DNA of 64,000 nucleotides from assembly GCA_052146815.1 (NCBI GenBank), contig JBKQMG010000040.1:42136-106135 (forward strand), written 5' to 3'. Every line of letters starts with the position of its first letter. Positions within the stretch are counted from its first letter, which is position 1. Of the stretch, positions 42,991-51,822 are shown piece by piece. The notes under the pieces are model-generated. The model was not told the DNA's origin, did not search any database, and was given only the letters and a program-made list of their open reading frames with translations. The stretch comes from DATJZH01 sp052146815 (GTDB lineage Bacteria; Actinomycetota; Actinomycetes; Streptosporangiales; Streptosporangiaceae). Both the position numbers and the translations under genes were made by a program.

Positions 42991-43212
42991 GTGACCGAGA
43001 CTCTCAAGAAAGGCAGCCGGGTGACCGGTGCCGACCGCACGAAGCTCGCCGCCGATCTAAAGAAGAGATACAACGGGGGCGAGAGCATCCGGTCGCTGGC
43101 TACGTCCACCGGCCGGTCCTACGGCTTCATTCACCGCATCCTGACCGAGAACGGCGTCTCGCTGCGCGGCCGCGGCGGCGCCACCCGGGGCAAGGCCAAG
43201 TCCAAGCGCTGA
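42991..43212 (+). CDS. Small helix-turn-helix protein
   Basis: Basic DNA-binding protein of 73 residues: VTETLKKGSRVTGADRTKLA, ADLKKRYNGGESIRSLATS and TGRSYGFIHRILTENGVSLR, ending in a lysine/arginine-rich tail. The middle part is a helix-turn-helix resembling resolvase or AraC-type helices. It is conserved across actinobacteria next to ABC-F genes (compare Rv1473A) with no proven target. GTG 42991 has GGGAGG six bases upstream. Confidence 0.88.
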   Translation: MTETLKKGSRVTGADRTKLAADLKKRYNGGESIRSLATSTGRSYGFIHRILTENGVSLRGRGGATRGKAKSKR

Positions 43213-43345
43213 GTGCTCAGGGAGGCAGCCCGCCGCCGCTACGGCACCTCCCCGCAGCAACGTGGCAGCCGGTCCGCTCCCGGCTGCCGCAGCGCCGTCA
43301 GTCCCGCTAACGTCACCGACCAGTGCCGCCAGCTTAGGAGGATGA

Positions 43346-44122
43346 GTGACCATCAGCCTGGCTGGCCTCGGCGCACGCGGGCTGCGGCTGGAGGTCGACG
43401 ACGCCGTCGCGACCGTGACGCTCAGCCGGCCCGAGCGCCGCAACGCCATGACCCCGGGCATGTGGCGCGGACTCGCAATGATCGGGGCTGACCTGCCGCC
43501 GCGGGTGCGGGTGGTCGTCGTCCGCGGCGCCGGAACCTCCTTTTCGTCCGGTATCGACCTGCGCATGTTCTCGGCCGAGGGCATTCCCGGCGAGCAGCCC
43601 GTCCCGAGCGCCGCCGATCCCGCTTTCGAGGAGTGGATCGCCAGCATGCAGGCCGGTTTCACCTGGCTGCGCGATCCCGCCATCGTGTCGATCGCGGCCG
43701 TCCGGGGGCATGCAATCGGCGCGGGCTGCCAGCTCGCGCTGGCCTGCGATCTGCGCGTCCTCGCCGACGACGCCAGGCTCTGCATCAAGGAGCCGGCTCT
43801 CGGGCTGGTCCCCGACCTGACGGGCACCAAGCCGCTCGTGGACATCGTCGGGCTGCCCCGGGCGATCGAGCTGTGCCTGACCGCCCGCACCGTCGAGGCC
43901 AGCGAGGCGAGCACGCTGCGGCTGGCGGAGCTGGTCGTGCCCGCGGCGGAGCTCGATGGCGCCGTGACGGACCTGACGGCCGCGCTGCTGGCCACTGACC
44001 CGGCAGCCGCGCGGGCCACCAAGGCGCTGCTGGCCGAGGCGGCCGGCCATACCCTGGAGGAGCAGGCCGCGGCCGAGCGCCGCGCCCAGGCGGCGCTGAT
44101 GCGCGACCGGCTCGCTCGCTAG
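43346..44122 (+). CDS. Enoyl-CoA hydratase/isomerase-family protein
   Basis: Crotonase-fold protein of 258 residues. The oxyanion loops are GAGTSFSSGIDLRMF and RGHAIGAGCQLALACDLR. In classical hydratases the second loop has a catalytic Glu after the cysteine (GCELA); here it is Gln (GCQLA), while the second Glu remains in IKEPALGLVPDLTG. The reaction may therefore differ from hydration. The GTG at 43346 is preceded by AGGAGG. Order and family fit echA12 (Rv1472) beside Rv1473. Confidence 0.88.
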   Translation: MTISLAGLGARGLRLEVDDAVATVTLSRPERRNAMTPGMWRGLAMIGADLPPRVRVVVVRGAGTSFSSGIDLRMFSAEGIPGEQPVPSAADPAFEEWIASMQAGFTWLRDPAIVSIAAVRGHAIGAGCQLALACDLRVLADDARLCIKEPALGLVPDLTGTKPLVDIVGLPRAIELCLTARTVEASEASTLRLAELVVPAAELDGAVTDLTAALLATDPAAARATKALLAEAAGHTLEEQAAAERRAQAALMRDRLAR

Positions 44123-44256
44123 CCGGCGTCCTCGCTGGCCGGCGTCACAGAGCCCGGCGGAACCCGGCAACCCCGAGGCCGGCGGCAGCGCGCTGCCGGC
44201 AGTTCGCTGACAGCTAATTCAGGAAGATCCGAGCCTGGCCGGAGGTTCAGCCACTC

Positions 44257-46173
44257 ATGAGCGCGAGCAGCTGGCATGCAATGCGGTCGTTCTCTCGTGA
44301 CCGTTCAGTGACGCGTCAGCAGCTCAAGCCCGGCACGGTCCGCAGGATCGCCACCTACGCCAGGCCCTACCGGGGGACGCTCGCCGCCTTCCTGCTCATT
44401 ACCGCGGTGGACGCGGTGGCGACTGTCCTGGTTCCGCTGCTGCTGGGCGCGACCGTCAACGCCATCATCCGCCGTGACACCAGCCTCGTGCTGGAGATCG
44501 CCGCCGGGGTCGCCGCGCTGGCGCTCCTCGATGCCGTGCTGAGCCTGGCCGGGCGCTGGTACTCCGCGCGGATCGGCGAGGGCCTCATCTATGACCTGCG
44601 GACGCAGGTGTTCGGGCACGTGCAGCGGCAGCCCATTGCCTTTTTCACCAGGGCGCAGACCGGCTCGCTGGTCAGCAGGCTGAACAGCGACGTCATCGGC
44701 GCGCAGCAGGCGCTGACGTCCACGCTCTCCTCGGTGGTCTCCAACGCGCTGACCCTGGTGCTGGTGCTCGCGACGATGGTGTACCTGTCGCCGCTGGTCA
44801 CCGTGGTCGCGCTGGTACTGGTGCCGTTCTTCGTCATCCCGGCCCGGCTGACCGGCCGCCGCCTGCAGCGGCTGTCCAGGGAATCGATGCAGCTCGACGC
44901 GGCCATGGGGTCGACGATGACCGAGCGCTTCAACGTGGCTGGCGCGATGCTGGTGAAGCTGTTCGGCCGGCCCGGCGAAGAGGCCGAGGTGTTCGCCGGC
45001 CGGGCGGCCCGCGTGCGCGACATCGGCGTGGTCACCGCCATGTACGGCAGTGCCCTGTTCATCGCCCTGACGCTGCTCGCGTCGATGGCCACGGCGGTGG
45101 TCTACGGGCTCGGCGGCGGCCTCGTCATCCACGGTGTCTTCAAGCTGGGCGCGCTGGTGGCCCTGGCCGCCCTGCTCACCCGCCTGTACGGGCCGATCAC
45201 CTCGCTGTCCAACGTCCAGGTCGACGTGATGACCGCACTGGTCAGCTTCGACCGGGTCTTCGAGGTACTGGACCTCAGGCCGCTGATCGAGGACCGGCCC
45301 GGCGCGACGGCGCTGCCAAGGTACGCCTCCGGCAACGGGGCCGGCCCCGCCCGGGCCGCGCCGGACATCCGGTTCGACCACGTGTCCTTCCGCTATCCGG
45401 CGGCGAGCGAGGTATCACTTGCCTCGCTGGAGTCGATCGCGCTGCCCGCGCCCGAGCACGCCGAGCCCGGCAGGGACGTGCTCAGCGGCGTCAGCTTCCG
45501 CGCGCCATCGGGGCAGCTGACCGCGCTGGTCGGGCCGTCGGGTGCCGGCAAGACGACCATCACTGCACTGGTGGCCAGGCTGTATGACCCGGACAGCGGC
45601 ACCGTCAGCATCGGCGGTCATGATCTGCGCGAGGTGACCCAGGGCTCGCTGCACGAGGTGGTCGGCGTCGTCACCCAGGACGCGCACATGTTCCACGACA
45701 CCATCCGCGCCAACCTCGCCTACGCCAAGCCGGACGCCTCCGAGCGGGAACTCGTCGCCGCCTGCCAGGCGGCGCAGATCTGGGACATGATCTCGGGGCT
45801 GCCCGACGGTCTCGTCACCGTGGTGGGCGACCGCGGCTACCGGCTCTCAGGCGGGGAGAAGCAGCGGATCGCGCTGGCCCGGCTGCTGCTGAAGGCGCCC
45901 ACGGTCGTCGTGCTCGACGAGGCCACCGCGCACCTGGATTCGGAGTCCGAGGCGGCCGTGCAGCGGGCGCTGAAAACGGCACTGGCCGGCCGCACCTCAC
46001 TGGTCATCGCGCACCGGCTGTCGACCATCCGGGAGGCGGACCAGATCCTGGTCATCGAGGCCGGGCAGGTCCGCGAGCAGGGCCGGCACGAGGAACTCCT
46101 CGCGGCCGGCGGCCTGTACGCGGAGCTGTACCGCACCCAGTTCGCCCACCAGGAGCCTGCCGCACAGGTCTGA
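44257..46173 (+). CDS. ABC exporter, fused membrane and ATPase domains
   Basis: Protein of 638 residues: six transmembrane helices in residues 40 to 330 (type I exporter fold), then an ATPase domain with Walker A GPSGAGKTTITALVA, signature LSGGEKQRIALARLLL, Walker B TVVVLDEATAHLD and HRLSTIREADQILVI. Works as a homo- or heterodimer to export a drug, lipid or peptide; cargo unknown. The linker between domains is longer than usual and Ala/Glu-rich. ATG 44257 with GGAGG 11 bases upstream. The 134 bases before it hold a GC hairpin around GGCAGCGCGCTGCC. Confidence 0.92.
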   Translation: MSASSWHAMRSFSRDRSVTRQQLKPGTVRRIATYARPYRGTLAAFLLITAVDAVATVLVPLLLGATVNAIIRRDTSLVLEIAAGVAALALLDAVLSLAGRWYSARIGEGLIYDLRTQVFGHVQRQPIAFFTRAQTGSLVSRLNSDVIGAQQALTSTLSSVVSNALTLVLVLATMVYLSPLVTVVALVLVPFFVIPARLTGRRLQRLSRESMQLDAAMGSTMTERFNVAGAMLVKLFGRPGEEAEVFAGRAARVRDIGVVTAMYGSALFIALTLLASMATAVVYGLGGGLVIHGVFKLGALVALAALLTRLYGPITSLSNVQVDVMTALVSFDRVFEVLDLRPLIEDRPGATALPRYASGNGAGPARAAPDIRFDHVSFRYPAASEVSLASLESIALPAPEHAEPGRDVLSGVSFRAPSGQLTALVGPSGAGKTTITALVARLYDPDSGTVSIGGHDLREVTQGSLHEVVGVVTQDAHMFHDTIRANLAYAKPDASERELVAACQAAQIWDMISGLPDGLVTVVGDRGYRLSGGEKQRIALARLLLKAPTVVVLDEATAHLDSESEAAVQRALKTALAGRTSLVIAHRLSTIREADQILVIEAGQVREQGRHEELLAAGGLYAELYRTQFAHQEPAAQV

Positions 46174-46203
46174 GCCGCCGGTCCGCGGCGCACTGGCCAC
46201 GGC

Positions 46204-46962
46204 TCACAGGGCACGCAGCGCGCCGCCGTCGACGGGGATCATGGCGCCCGACACGAAGCTCGCGGCGGGGGACAGGACGAACGCCGCCACCTTGCCGAAC
46301 TCCTCGGCGGTGCCGTAGCGGCGCAGCGGGATCCGCTCGGCCATCTGCGCACGGACGGTCCGCGGATCGCCGTGAGCGGCGTCCAGCGCGCGGACTCGCT
46401 CGGTCTCCACCCGGCCTGGCAGCAGGCCGTTCACCCGGATGCCGCGCGGTCCGAGCTCGTCGGCCAGCGACTTGGCGACGCCGGCCAGTCCGGGCCGCAG
46501 GCCATTGGAGATCGCCAGCGATGCGATCGGCGAGCGCACGGACGTCGACAGCACGAACGCGAGAGACCCGCCCTCGGTGAGCTGCGCCGCGACCGCCCGG
46601 GCCAGCCGGATCGCGCCGAGGAAGACAGACTCGAACGATGACCGCCACGCCTCGTCACTGACATCACGGACCTGGCCGCCGGGCGGCCCGCCCACGCTGA
46701 TGAGCGCGCCGTCCAGCCGCCCGAACTCGCGGGTGGCCGCGGCCACCAGCCGCGGCGCCGCGGCCGGATCAGCGTTGTCAGCGGCGACCCCGACCGCCCG
46801 CCCCGCTCCGATCTCGCGCGCAGCCCGGCTGATGTCACCGGCATCCCTGGCGCTGATCAGCACCCGCGCTCCGTCCGCGGCCAGCGCACGGGCCGCGGCC
46901 AGGCCAAGGCCGCGGCTGGCACCAGTGACGAGGTAGGCGCGATCGCGCAAGCCCAGATCCAC
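46204..46962 (-). CDS. SDR-family protein lacking the usual catalytic tyrosine
   Basis: Short-chain dehydrogenase fold of 252 residues. The cofactor loop is TGASRGLG, with ISARDAGD and ADNADPAAA after it, and the end is AMIPVDGGALRAL. At the normal YxxxK position the sequence is SLAISNGLRPGLAGVAKSLA, with no tyrosine. A subfamily of SDRs shares this S-N-x-x-R...K arrangement, so it may be intact but chemically different. The GTG at 46962 has AGGATGG upstream; an ATG at 46980 is also possible. Convergent with the ABC exporter, 30 bases apart. Confidence 0.82.
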   Translation of the reverse strand: MDLGLRDRAYLVTGASRGLGLAAARALAADGARVLISARDAGDISRAAREIGAGRAVGVAADNADPAAAPRLVAAATREFGRLDGALISVGGPPGGQVRDVSDEAWRSSFESVFLGAIRLARAVAAQLTEGGSLAFVLSTSVRSPIASLAISNGLRPGLAGVAKSLADELGPRGIRVNGLLPGRVETERVRALDAAHGDPRTVRAQMAERIPLRRYGTAEEFGKVAAFVLSPAASFVSGAMIPVDGGALRAL

Positions 46963-47009
46963 GAGGCCATCCTGCCGCATATGGGGCCGGGCTGCCGGCG
47001 GAGCATCCC

Positions 47010-47921
47010 TTAGGCGCCGTAGCCCACGCGGCGCAGGTCAGTCCCGGCCACCTGCTCGATCTCGGTCACCTGAGCCGCCGTGAGCGCCCGGCGCCAGCCG
47101 CCTGCCTCGAGCGCGCCGGCCGGGCCGCCGCGCCAGCGGAAGCGTCCCCGGACCTGGACCGGCTCGACCCGGTCGCCGACGAAATCGGAGAGGGCCCTGG
47201 CTGCTGCGTCCGGCTGCCGGATGACCTGCTCGTATCGCAGCGTGGTCAGCTGCTCGGCGCCCATGCTGGTGCGCAGGCGGGCCATCTTGCGCACCGACCC
47301 GCGCCAGCGCATCGCGCATTTGCCGGCCAGCGACAGGCCGGGCCACGCCGCCAGGTCGGCCTCGGTCTCGATGCCGAAGAACGGGTTGGGGAACTCGCTT
47401 TCCACGTTAGCCACGCCGGGCTTGAACCACCCCAGCACCTCGGCGTCGCCGAGCATCGCGGCCACGACATCCCGCCCGTTCCGGATGATCTGCACGATGC
47501 GCGCGTCGGCGAACGCGTCGACGAGCACCTCGGCGCTGTATATCAGGTCCGGGCTGGCGTCACCGTAACGCGCGATATCGCGCTCCTGGACGCAGACGCC
47601 GGCCCCGGTGACGCCGCCGGCCTCGCGGCACTGCGCCGTGCAGCTCATGCATCCGTGCGCGGTCACCTGCCAGGCCTGAGCGAATGCGTCCCGCAGCACG
47701 GTCGCCGCCGCCTCGTCCCGGCCGCGCTGGATCGAGGGACTGCGCGCGAACGCATAGACCACTGACAGGACGCTGTGCTGCCCGATGGTCACATGAAAGC
47801 CGGCCGACTTCTTCAGCGCGCGGCCGAGAAGATCCGCTCCCGAGTGCGGGGCACCGATAACGAACACCGGCTGGCGGACCTTGCGGCCGTTGACGACCAG
47901 AATGTGCGGGCGAGCTGACAT
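47010..47921 (-). CDS. Sulfotransferase-family protein
   Basis: Protein of 303 residues with the PAPS-binding start of sulfotransferases: RQPVFVIGAPHSGADLLGRA and later VQIIRNGRDVVAAML (the 3'-phosphate motif). It would transfer sulfate from PAPS to an unknown acceptor. An unusual cysteine-rich stretch CMSCTAQCREAGGVTGAGVC occurs near residue 95, which is not part of the core fold and could bind zinc or another metal. The ATG at 47921 is favoured; an upstream ATG at 48026 lacks coding character. Same strand as the SDR gene but 30 bases away, perhaps co-transcribed. Confidence 0.82.
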   Translation of the reverse strand: MSARPHILVVNGRKVRQPVFVIGAPHSGADLLGRALKKSAGFHVTIGQHSVLSVVYAFARSPSIQRGRDEAAATVLRDAFAQAWQVTAHGCMSCTAQCREAGGVTGAGVCVQERDIARYGDASPDLIYSAEVLVDAFADARIVQIIRNGRDVVAAMLGDAEVLGWFKPGVANVESEFPNPFFGIETEADLAAWPGLSLAGKCAMRWRGSVRKMARLRTSMGAEQLTTLRYEQVIRQPDAAARALSDFVGDRVEPVQVRGRFRWRGGPAGALEAGGWRRALTAAQVTEIEQVAGTDLRRVGYGA

Positions 47922-48034
47922 AGTTGTCCACAAGTGTGCCATTGCGCGCCGCAGGGTTATTGACGGCGAGGTTGTCGAGGCATCATAAAGCGGGACGAAA
48001 ACTACCGGTAGAGGCTCCGGTTTCAATTCGGGAG

Positions 48035-49903
48035 TCAGCCGCTTTTGCTGCGCGCGGCGCCGCCCCTGCGGCAGTGCTGCGCGGCGTGGTCCTCAAGGTT
48101 CAGCGCAGACTGGATCAGCGGCATGTGGCTGAACGCCTGCGGGAAGTTGCCGACCAGGCGGCCGTACCGGGGGTCGTACTCCTCGCTCAGCAGGCCCAGG
48201 TCGGTGCGCAGCGCCAGCAGGCGCTCGAACAAAGCGGTCGCCTCTTCTTCGGCGCCGATCATGTCCAGGGCGTTGACGAGCCAGAAACTGCAGGCCAGGA
48301 AGGCTCCCTCAGCCCCGGGCAGCCCGTCCACGGCGGTCATCGCGCCCGTCTGCGCAGCTGCCGGCTGGGTGTAACGCAGCACCAGGCCCGCACGCACCAG
48401 CTCGCGCTGGATTGTCCGCACGGTCGAGACGACCCTGTGGTCATCGGGCGGCAGGAAGCCCACTTCCGGGATCAGCAGCACCGCCGCGTCCAGTTCTGTG
48501 CTGCCGTAATACTGGGTGAATGTGCCGCGGGCCGCGTCATAGCCCTTCTCGCATACCTCAGCGTGGATCCGGTCACGGACTGCGCGCCACTGATCCTGCG
48601 GGCCCGGCTGGCCAAGCTCCGCGACGCGGATCGCGCGGTCGAATGCGACCCACGCCATGACCTTCGAGTGCACGAAATGCCGCCGCGGGCCGCGGACCTC
48701 CCAGATTCCCTCGTCCGGCAGGTCCCAGTTCCTGGCCAGAAAGCCGAGCAGCGCGCGGACCAGGCTCCACGTGTGCCGGTCGAAGTGCAGGCCGGCCTGC
48801 CGGCCCAGCGTCAGCGCGTCGATGACCTCCCCGTACACGTCGAGCTGGCGCTGGTTGACGGCGGCGTTGCCGATCCGGACCGGAGCCGATCCCTCGTAGC
48901 CGGCCAGCCAGCTGGCCTCCCACTCCGCCAGCCTGCGCTCGCCGGCCACCCCGTACATGATCTGCACGTCCGCCGGGTTCCCGGCGATCGTCCGGCCCAG
49001 CCACTCGCGCCAGTCCGACGCCTCGCTGGTGTACCCGGTGCGCAGCAGCGCCTCCAGGGTGATCGTCGCGTCACGCAGCCAGCAGTACCGGTAGTCCCAG
49101 TTCCGCACGCCGCCGATGTCCTCGGGCAGCGAGGTCGTCGGCGCGGCGACAATCCCGCCGGTCGGGGCATAGGTCAGCGCCTTGAGGGTGATCAGCGACC
49201 GGACGACCGCGTCGCGATAGGGCCCCTTATAAGTGCAGCGCGCTACCCAGTCGGCCCAGTAGGCCGCGGTCGCGGCGAGCGCATCGTCAGCTTCCAGCAC
49301 CGGAGGCGCGCCCAGGTGCGAGGGCTGCCAGGTGAGCACGAAGGGCACCCGGTCGCCCGCCCGGACGGTGAAGCTCGCCTCATGGGCCATATCGCGCCCG
49401 GTCAGCCGGACCGGGGTGCGCAGCCACACCGAGTCGGGGCCGGCCACCGCCGTGACGCTGTGATCGCGGCGGCGCATCCAGGGCATGACGTTCCCGTAGC
49501 CGAAGCGCAGCCGCAGGACGCATTCCATCTCGACCGCGCCCTCGACGCCCTCGACGATCCGGACCAGGACAGGGCACTCGTCATTGCGCGGCGGCATGAA
49601 ATCGGTGACCACCACGCTGCCGCCGGCCGTCTGCCACCGCGTCGTCAGGATCAGCGTCTCGCCCGCGTAGCGGCGGTCCACGGTGCCGCGGCGTGACGGC
49701 GGCGCGTGCACGGCGGTCGGGCTGATCCGCCACTGGCCGTTACTGTCATCACCCAGCAGCGCCGCGAAGCACGCGTCCGAATCAAAGCGAGGCAGGCACA
49801 GCCAGTCCACGGATCCGTCCCGGCTCACCAGCGCGGCCGACTGCATGTCACCGATCAGCGCATAGTCCTCGATGAGCCGGCTGTCCGCATGAGCCTGTCG
49901 CAT
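48035..49903 (-). CDS. Glycoside hydrolase family 15 (glucoamylase/trehalase-like)
   Basis: Cytosolic enzyme of 622 residues. The N-terminal beta domain begins with SRLIEDYALIGDMQSAALVS and VDWLCLPRFDSDACFAALLG; the catalytic (alpha/alpha)6 barrel contains RNWDYRYCWLRDATITLEAL, EASWLAGYEGSAPVRIGNAA and EEYDPRYGRLVGNFPQAFSH. These are the markers of bacterial GH15 glucan glucohydrolases and of actinobacterial trehalases. No signal peptide is seen. It likely handles intracellular alpha-glucans or trehalose; the substrate cannot be told from the sequence. Confidence 0.93.
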   Translation of the reverse strand: MRQAHADSRLIEDYALIGDMQSAALVSRDGSVDWLCLPRFDSDACFAALLGDDSNGQWRISPTAVHAPPSRRGTVDRRYAGETLILTTRWQTAGGSVVVTDFMPPRNDECPVLVRIVEGVEGAVEMECVLRLRFGYGNVMPWMRRRDHSVTAVAGPDSVWLRTPVRLTGRDMAHEASFTVRAGDRVPFVLTWQPSHLGAPPVLEADDALAATAAYWADWVARCTYKGPYRDAVVRSLITLKALTYAPTGGIVAAPTTSLPEDIGGVRNWDYRYCWLRDATITLEALLRTGYTSEASDWREWLGRTIAGNPADVQIMYGVAGERRLAEWEASWLAGYEGSAPVRIGNAAVNQRQLDVYGEVIDALTLGRQAGLHFDRHTWSLVRALLGFLARNWDLPDEGIWEVRGPRRHFVHSKVMAWVAFDRAIRVAELGQPGPQDQWRAVRDRIHAEVCEKGYDAARGTFTQYYGSTELDAAVLLIPEVGFLPPDDHRVVSTVRTIQRELVRAGLVLRYTQPAAAQTGAMTAVDGLPGAEGAFLACSFWLVNALDMIGAEEEATALFERLLALRTDLGLLSEEYDPRYGRLVGNFPQAFSHMPLIQSALNLEDHAAQHCRRGGAARSKSG

Positions 49904-50057
49904 GGTCCCTCCCGGTCAGCGCGGTCGCAGACCGTCGCCGCCGCCCGCCCTGCGGGCCAGTGGCGCAAATCTGCCGGGTTCAGCCTGGCATGGCGGACGC
50001 CCGGGCGCGCGCCAGCCCGGCGCACTGGGACTGCGGCACGGCACTAAGCTATAGCGC

Positions 50058-50456
50058 GTGTCCAGATCTCCGCGCGCCAGCCGCACGGCCGCTCAGCGTC
50101 TCAGCCGCTCCTGGCTAGCACCCCGGGCCGCGGCGGCCGGCCTCGGCGTGAGCGTGCTGCTGCTGGCCGGCTGCGCCCAGATGGATGCCGCGCTCTCCCA
50201 GCAGGCGGCCGTCGTGACTTTCAAGTCGAGCACCCCGGTCGCCACCGTGCTGAAGATCCGGGCGGCCTGCTCGCATGTGCCCAACGTCAAGCCGGCCAAG
50301 ATCAAGAAGAACACCTCAGCCCTCGACGTGATCAACGCGCTGCGGTACAACACCAGCAATGCCAGCAACGCCAACCTTGCCCAGCTGCAGGAATGCCTGG
50401 AGAAGTACCCCTCCGTGGAGGGGATCGATTTCAACGACGTCAGCGACGACAGCTGA
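50058..50456 (+). CDS. Small lipoprotein of unknown function
   Basis: Predicted lipoprotein of 132 residues: basic N terminus, hydrophobic stretch, and lipobox LLLAGCAQ (cysteine near residue 39). The mature part has two further cysteines (RAACSHVP and LQECLEKY) that could form a disulfide, and ends in an acidic tail. I recognise no family. GTG 50058 is the start. It is not linked to the downstream ABC operon, which begins after a 289-base gap. Confidence 0.7.
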   Translation: MSRSPRASRTAAQRLSRSWLAPRAAAAGLGVSVLLLAGCAQMDAALSQQAAVVTFKSSTPVATVLKIRAACSHVPNVKPAKIKKNTSALDVINALRYNTSNASNANLAQLQECLEKYPSVEGIDFNDVSDDS

Positions 50457-50745
50457 GTCTCCCCGGCGCAGCGGTCCGGCCGGCGGCGGCCGCTCTCACC
50501 TGCCGGCCGCAGCCTGCCTGCTGACCCGATAGCGGCCGCATATCCGATGCGGCGGACGGTGACCGGGACGCATCCCCGCTGACCGGACTGACCGCTGCTG
50601 TCCGATAACGCTCCGCAAGTAACAGTCCCTCACCGGCCGTTATCCCTGCGCTGCGGCCGCTGCCTCAGCTTGCCGGTTTGTTCGCGCCGCCCTGGGTATG
50701 CTATACAAGCCTTTGCCTATTTACTCAATCGGAAAAGGATGGACC
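50457..50745. promoter_or_regulatory. Intergenic region with hairpin and ABC-operon promoter
   Basis: CCGCAT, five bases and ATGCGG (50536-50552) form a hairpin that may end the lipoprotein transcript. GATAACG (50604-50610) and CGTTATC (50638-50644) form a wider inverted repeat that could be an operator. A promoter fits at TTGTTC (50678-50683), 18 bases, TATACA (50702-50707), reading toward the ABC importer genes. Confidence 0.45.
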
Positions 50746-51822
50746 ATGAGGCGAGTGCTTGTCGCGGCTGGAGCCGCTGCTGTATCTCTCCTGGCGGCGG
50801 CCTGCGGCTCGTCATCATCGTCAGCCACCTCGGGGAGTTCAGGCGGCAGTAGCACCGGGAATACCACCGGCTCGGCCCCCGTGACGCTGCGGCTGGGCTT
50901 CCTGGAGAACATCACGCATGCCAGCGCGCTGGTCGGCGTCAAGGAGGGCTATTTCACCAAGAACCTCGGCAAGAACGTGACCCTGAAGATCTACCCGTTC
51001 AGCACCGGCACCGAGGAGGCGACGGCGCTGCTCGCCGGCCAGCTGGACGCCGCGTACGTGGGACCGAACCCGGCGATCAAGGCCTGGCAGACCTCCGGCG
51101 GCAAGCTCATCAAGGTCATCTCCGGTTCCGCCTCAGGCGGCGCCGCGCTCGTGGTGAAGAAGAACATCACCACGGCCTCCCAGCTCAAGGGGCAGAAGCT
51201 CGCGACCCCGTCGCTCGGCAACACCCAGGACGTGGCGCTGCGGTACTGGCTGAAGAAGCAGGGCCTGACCACCACGCAGACCGGCGGCGGCGACGTTCCG
51301 ATCACCCCGATCACGCCGAACTCCGACGCCGTGCTCGCCTTCGAATCGGGCAAGATCGCCGGCGGCTGGGAACCGGCGCCTTATGACTCGGAGATGGTCG
51401 CCGACGGCGGGCATGAGCTGGTCAACGAGGCCAGCCTGTGGCCGAAGGGCCAGTTCGTCACCACCAACCTGGTGGCCACCCAGGCGTTCATCGCCGCGCA
51501 TCCCTCCGTCATCGACGGGCTGCTCAAGGGCCAGATCCAGGCCAGCAAGTACATCAACAGCGACAAGTCGGCCGCTGAGGCGGCCGCCAACAGCGAGCTG
51601 GCCACGCTCAGCGGCAAGAGCCTGAAGCCCAGTGTGCTCAGCGCATCGTTCGCGCAGATCACTTTCACCAACGACCCGATCGCCCCGTCGCTGGCCGCCG
51701 ACGCCCAGCACGCCGTTGCCGTCGGGCTGCTCACGCCGGTGAAGAACCTGAGCTCGCTCTACGATCTCGCCCCGCTGAACAAGGAGCTGGCGGCAGAGGG
51801 GCAGCCGCAGGTGAGTTCATGA
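50746..51822 (+). CDS. ABC substrate-binding lipoprotein (sulfonate/nitrate/taurine type)
   Basis: Extracellular lipoprotein of 358 residues with lipobox LLAAACGSS near residue 22. The SsuA/NMT1-like pattern is seen in LRLGFLENITHASALVGVKE, GYFTKNLGKNVTLKIYPFST and GQLDAAYVGPNPAIKAW. It should bind a small anionic or pyrimidine-like compound; aliphatic sulfonate, nitrate and hydroxymethylpyrimidine carriers all belong here, and no riboswitch upstream decides between them. ATG 50746 follows AAGGAT. The gene overlaps the ATPase gene (ATGA). Confidence 0.88.
   Translation: MRRVLVAAGAAAVSLLAAACGSSSSSATSGSSGGSSTGNTTGSAPVTLRLGFLENITHASALVGVKEGYFTKNLGKNVTLKIYPFSTGTEEATALLAGQLDAAYVGPNPAIKAWQTSGGKLIKVISGSASGGAALVVKKNITTASQLKGQKLATPSLGNTQDVALRYWLKKQGLTTTQTGGGDVPITPITPNSDAVLAFESGKIAGGWEPAPYDSEMVADGGHELVNEASLWPKGQFVTTNLVATQAFIAAHPSVIDGLLKGQIQASKYINSDKSAAEAAANSELATLSGKSLKPSVLSASFAQITFTNDPIAPSLAADAQHAVAVGLLTPVKNLSSLYDLAPLNKELAAEGQPQVSS

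Noticed and set aside
50457..50745. Second TPP riboswitch before the sulfonate-type importer
   Set aside because: The family includes thiamine-precursor carriers, so I looked, but none of the conserved THI-box elements occurs here.
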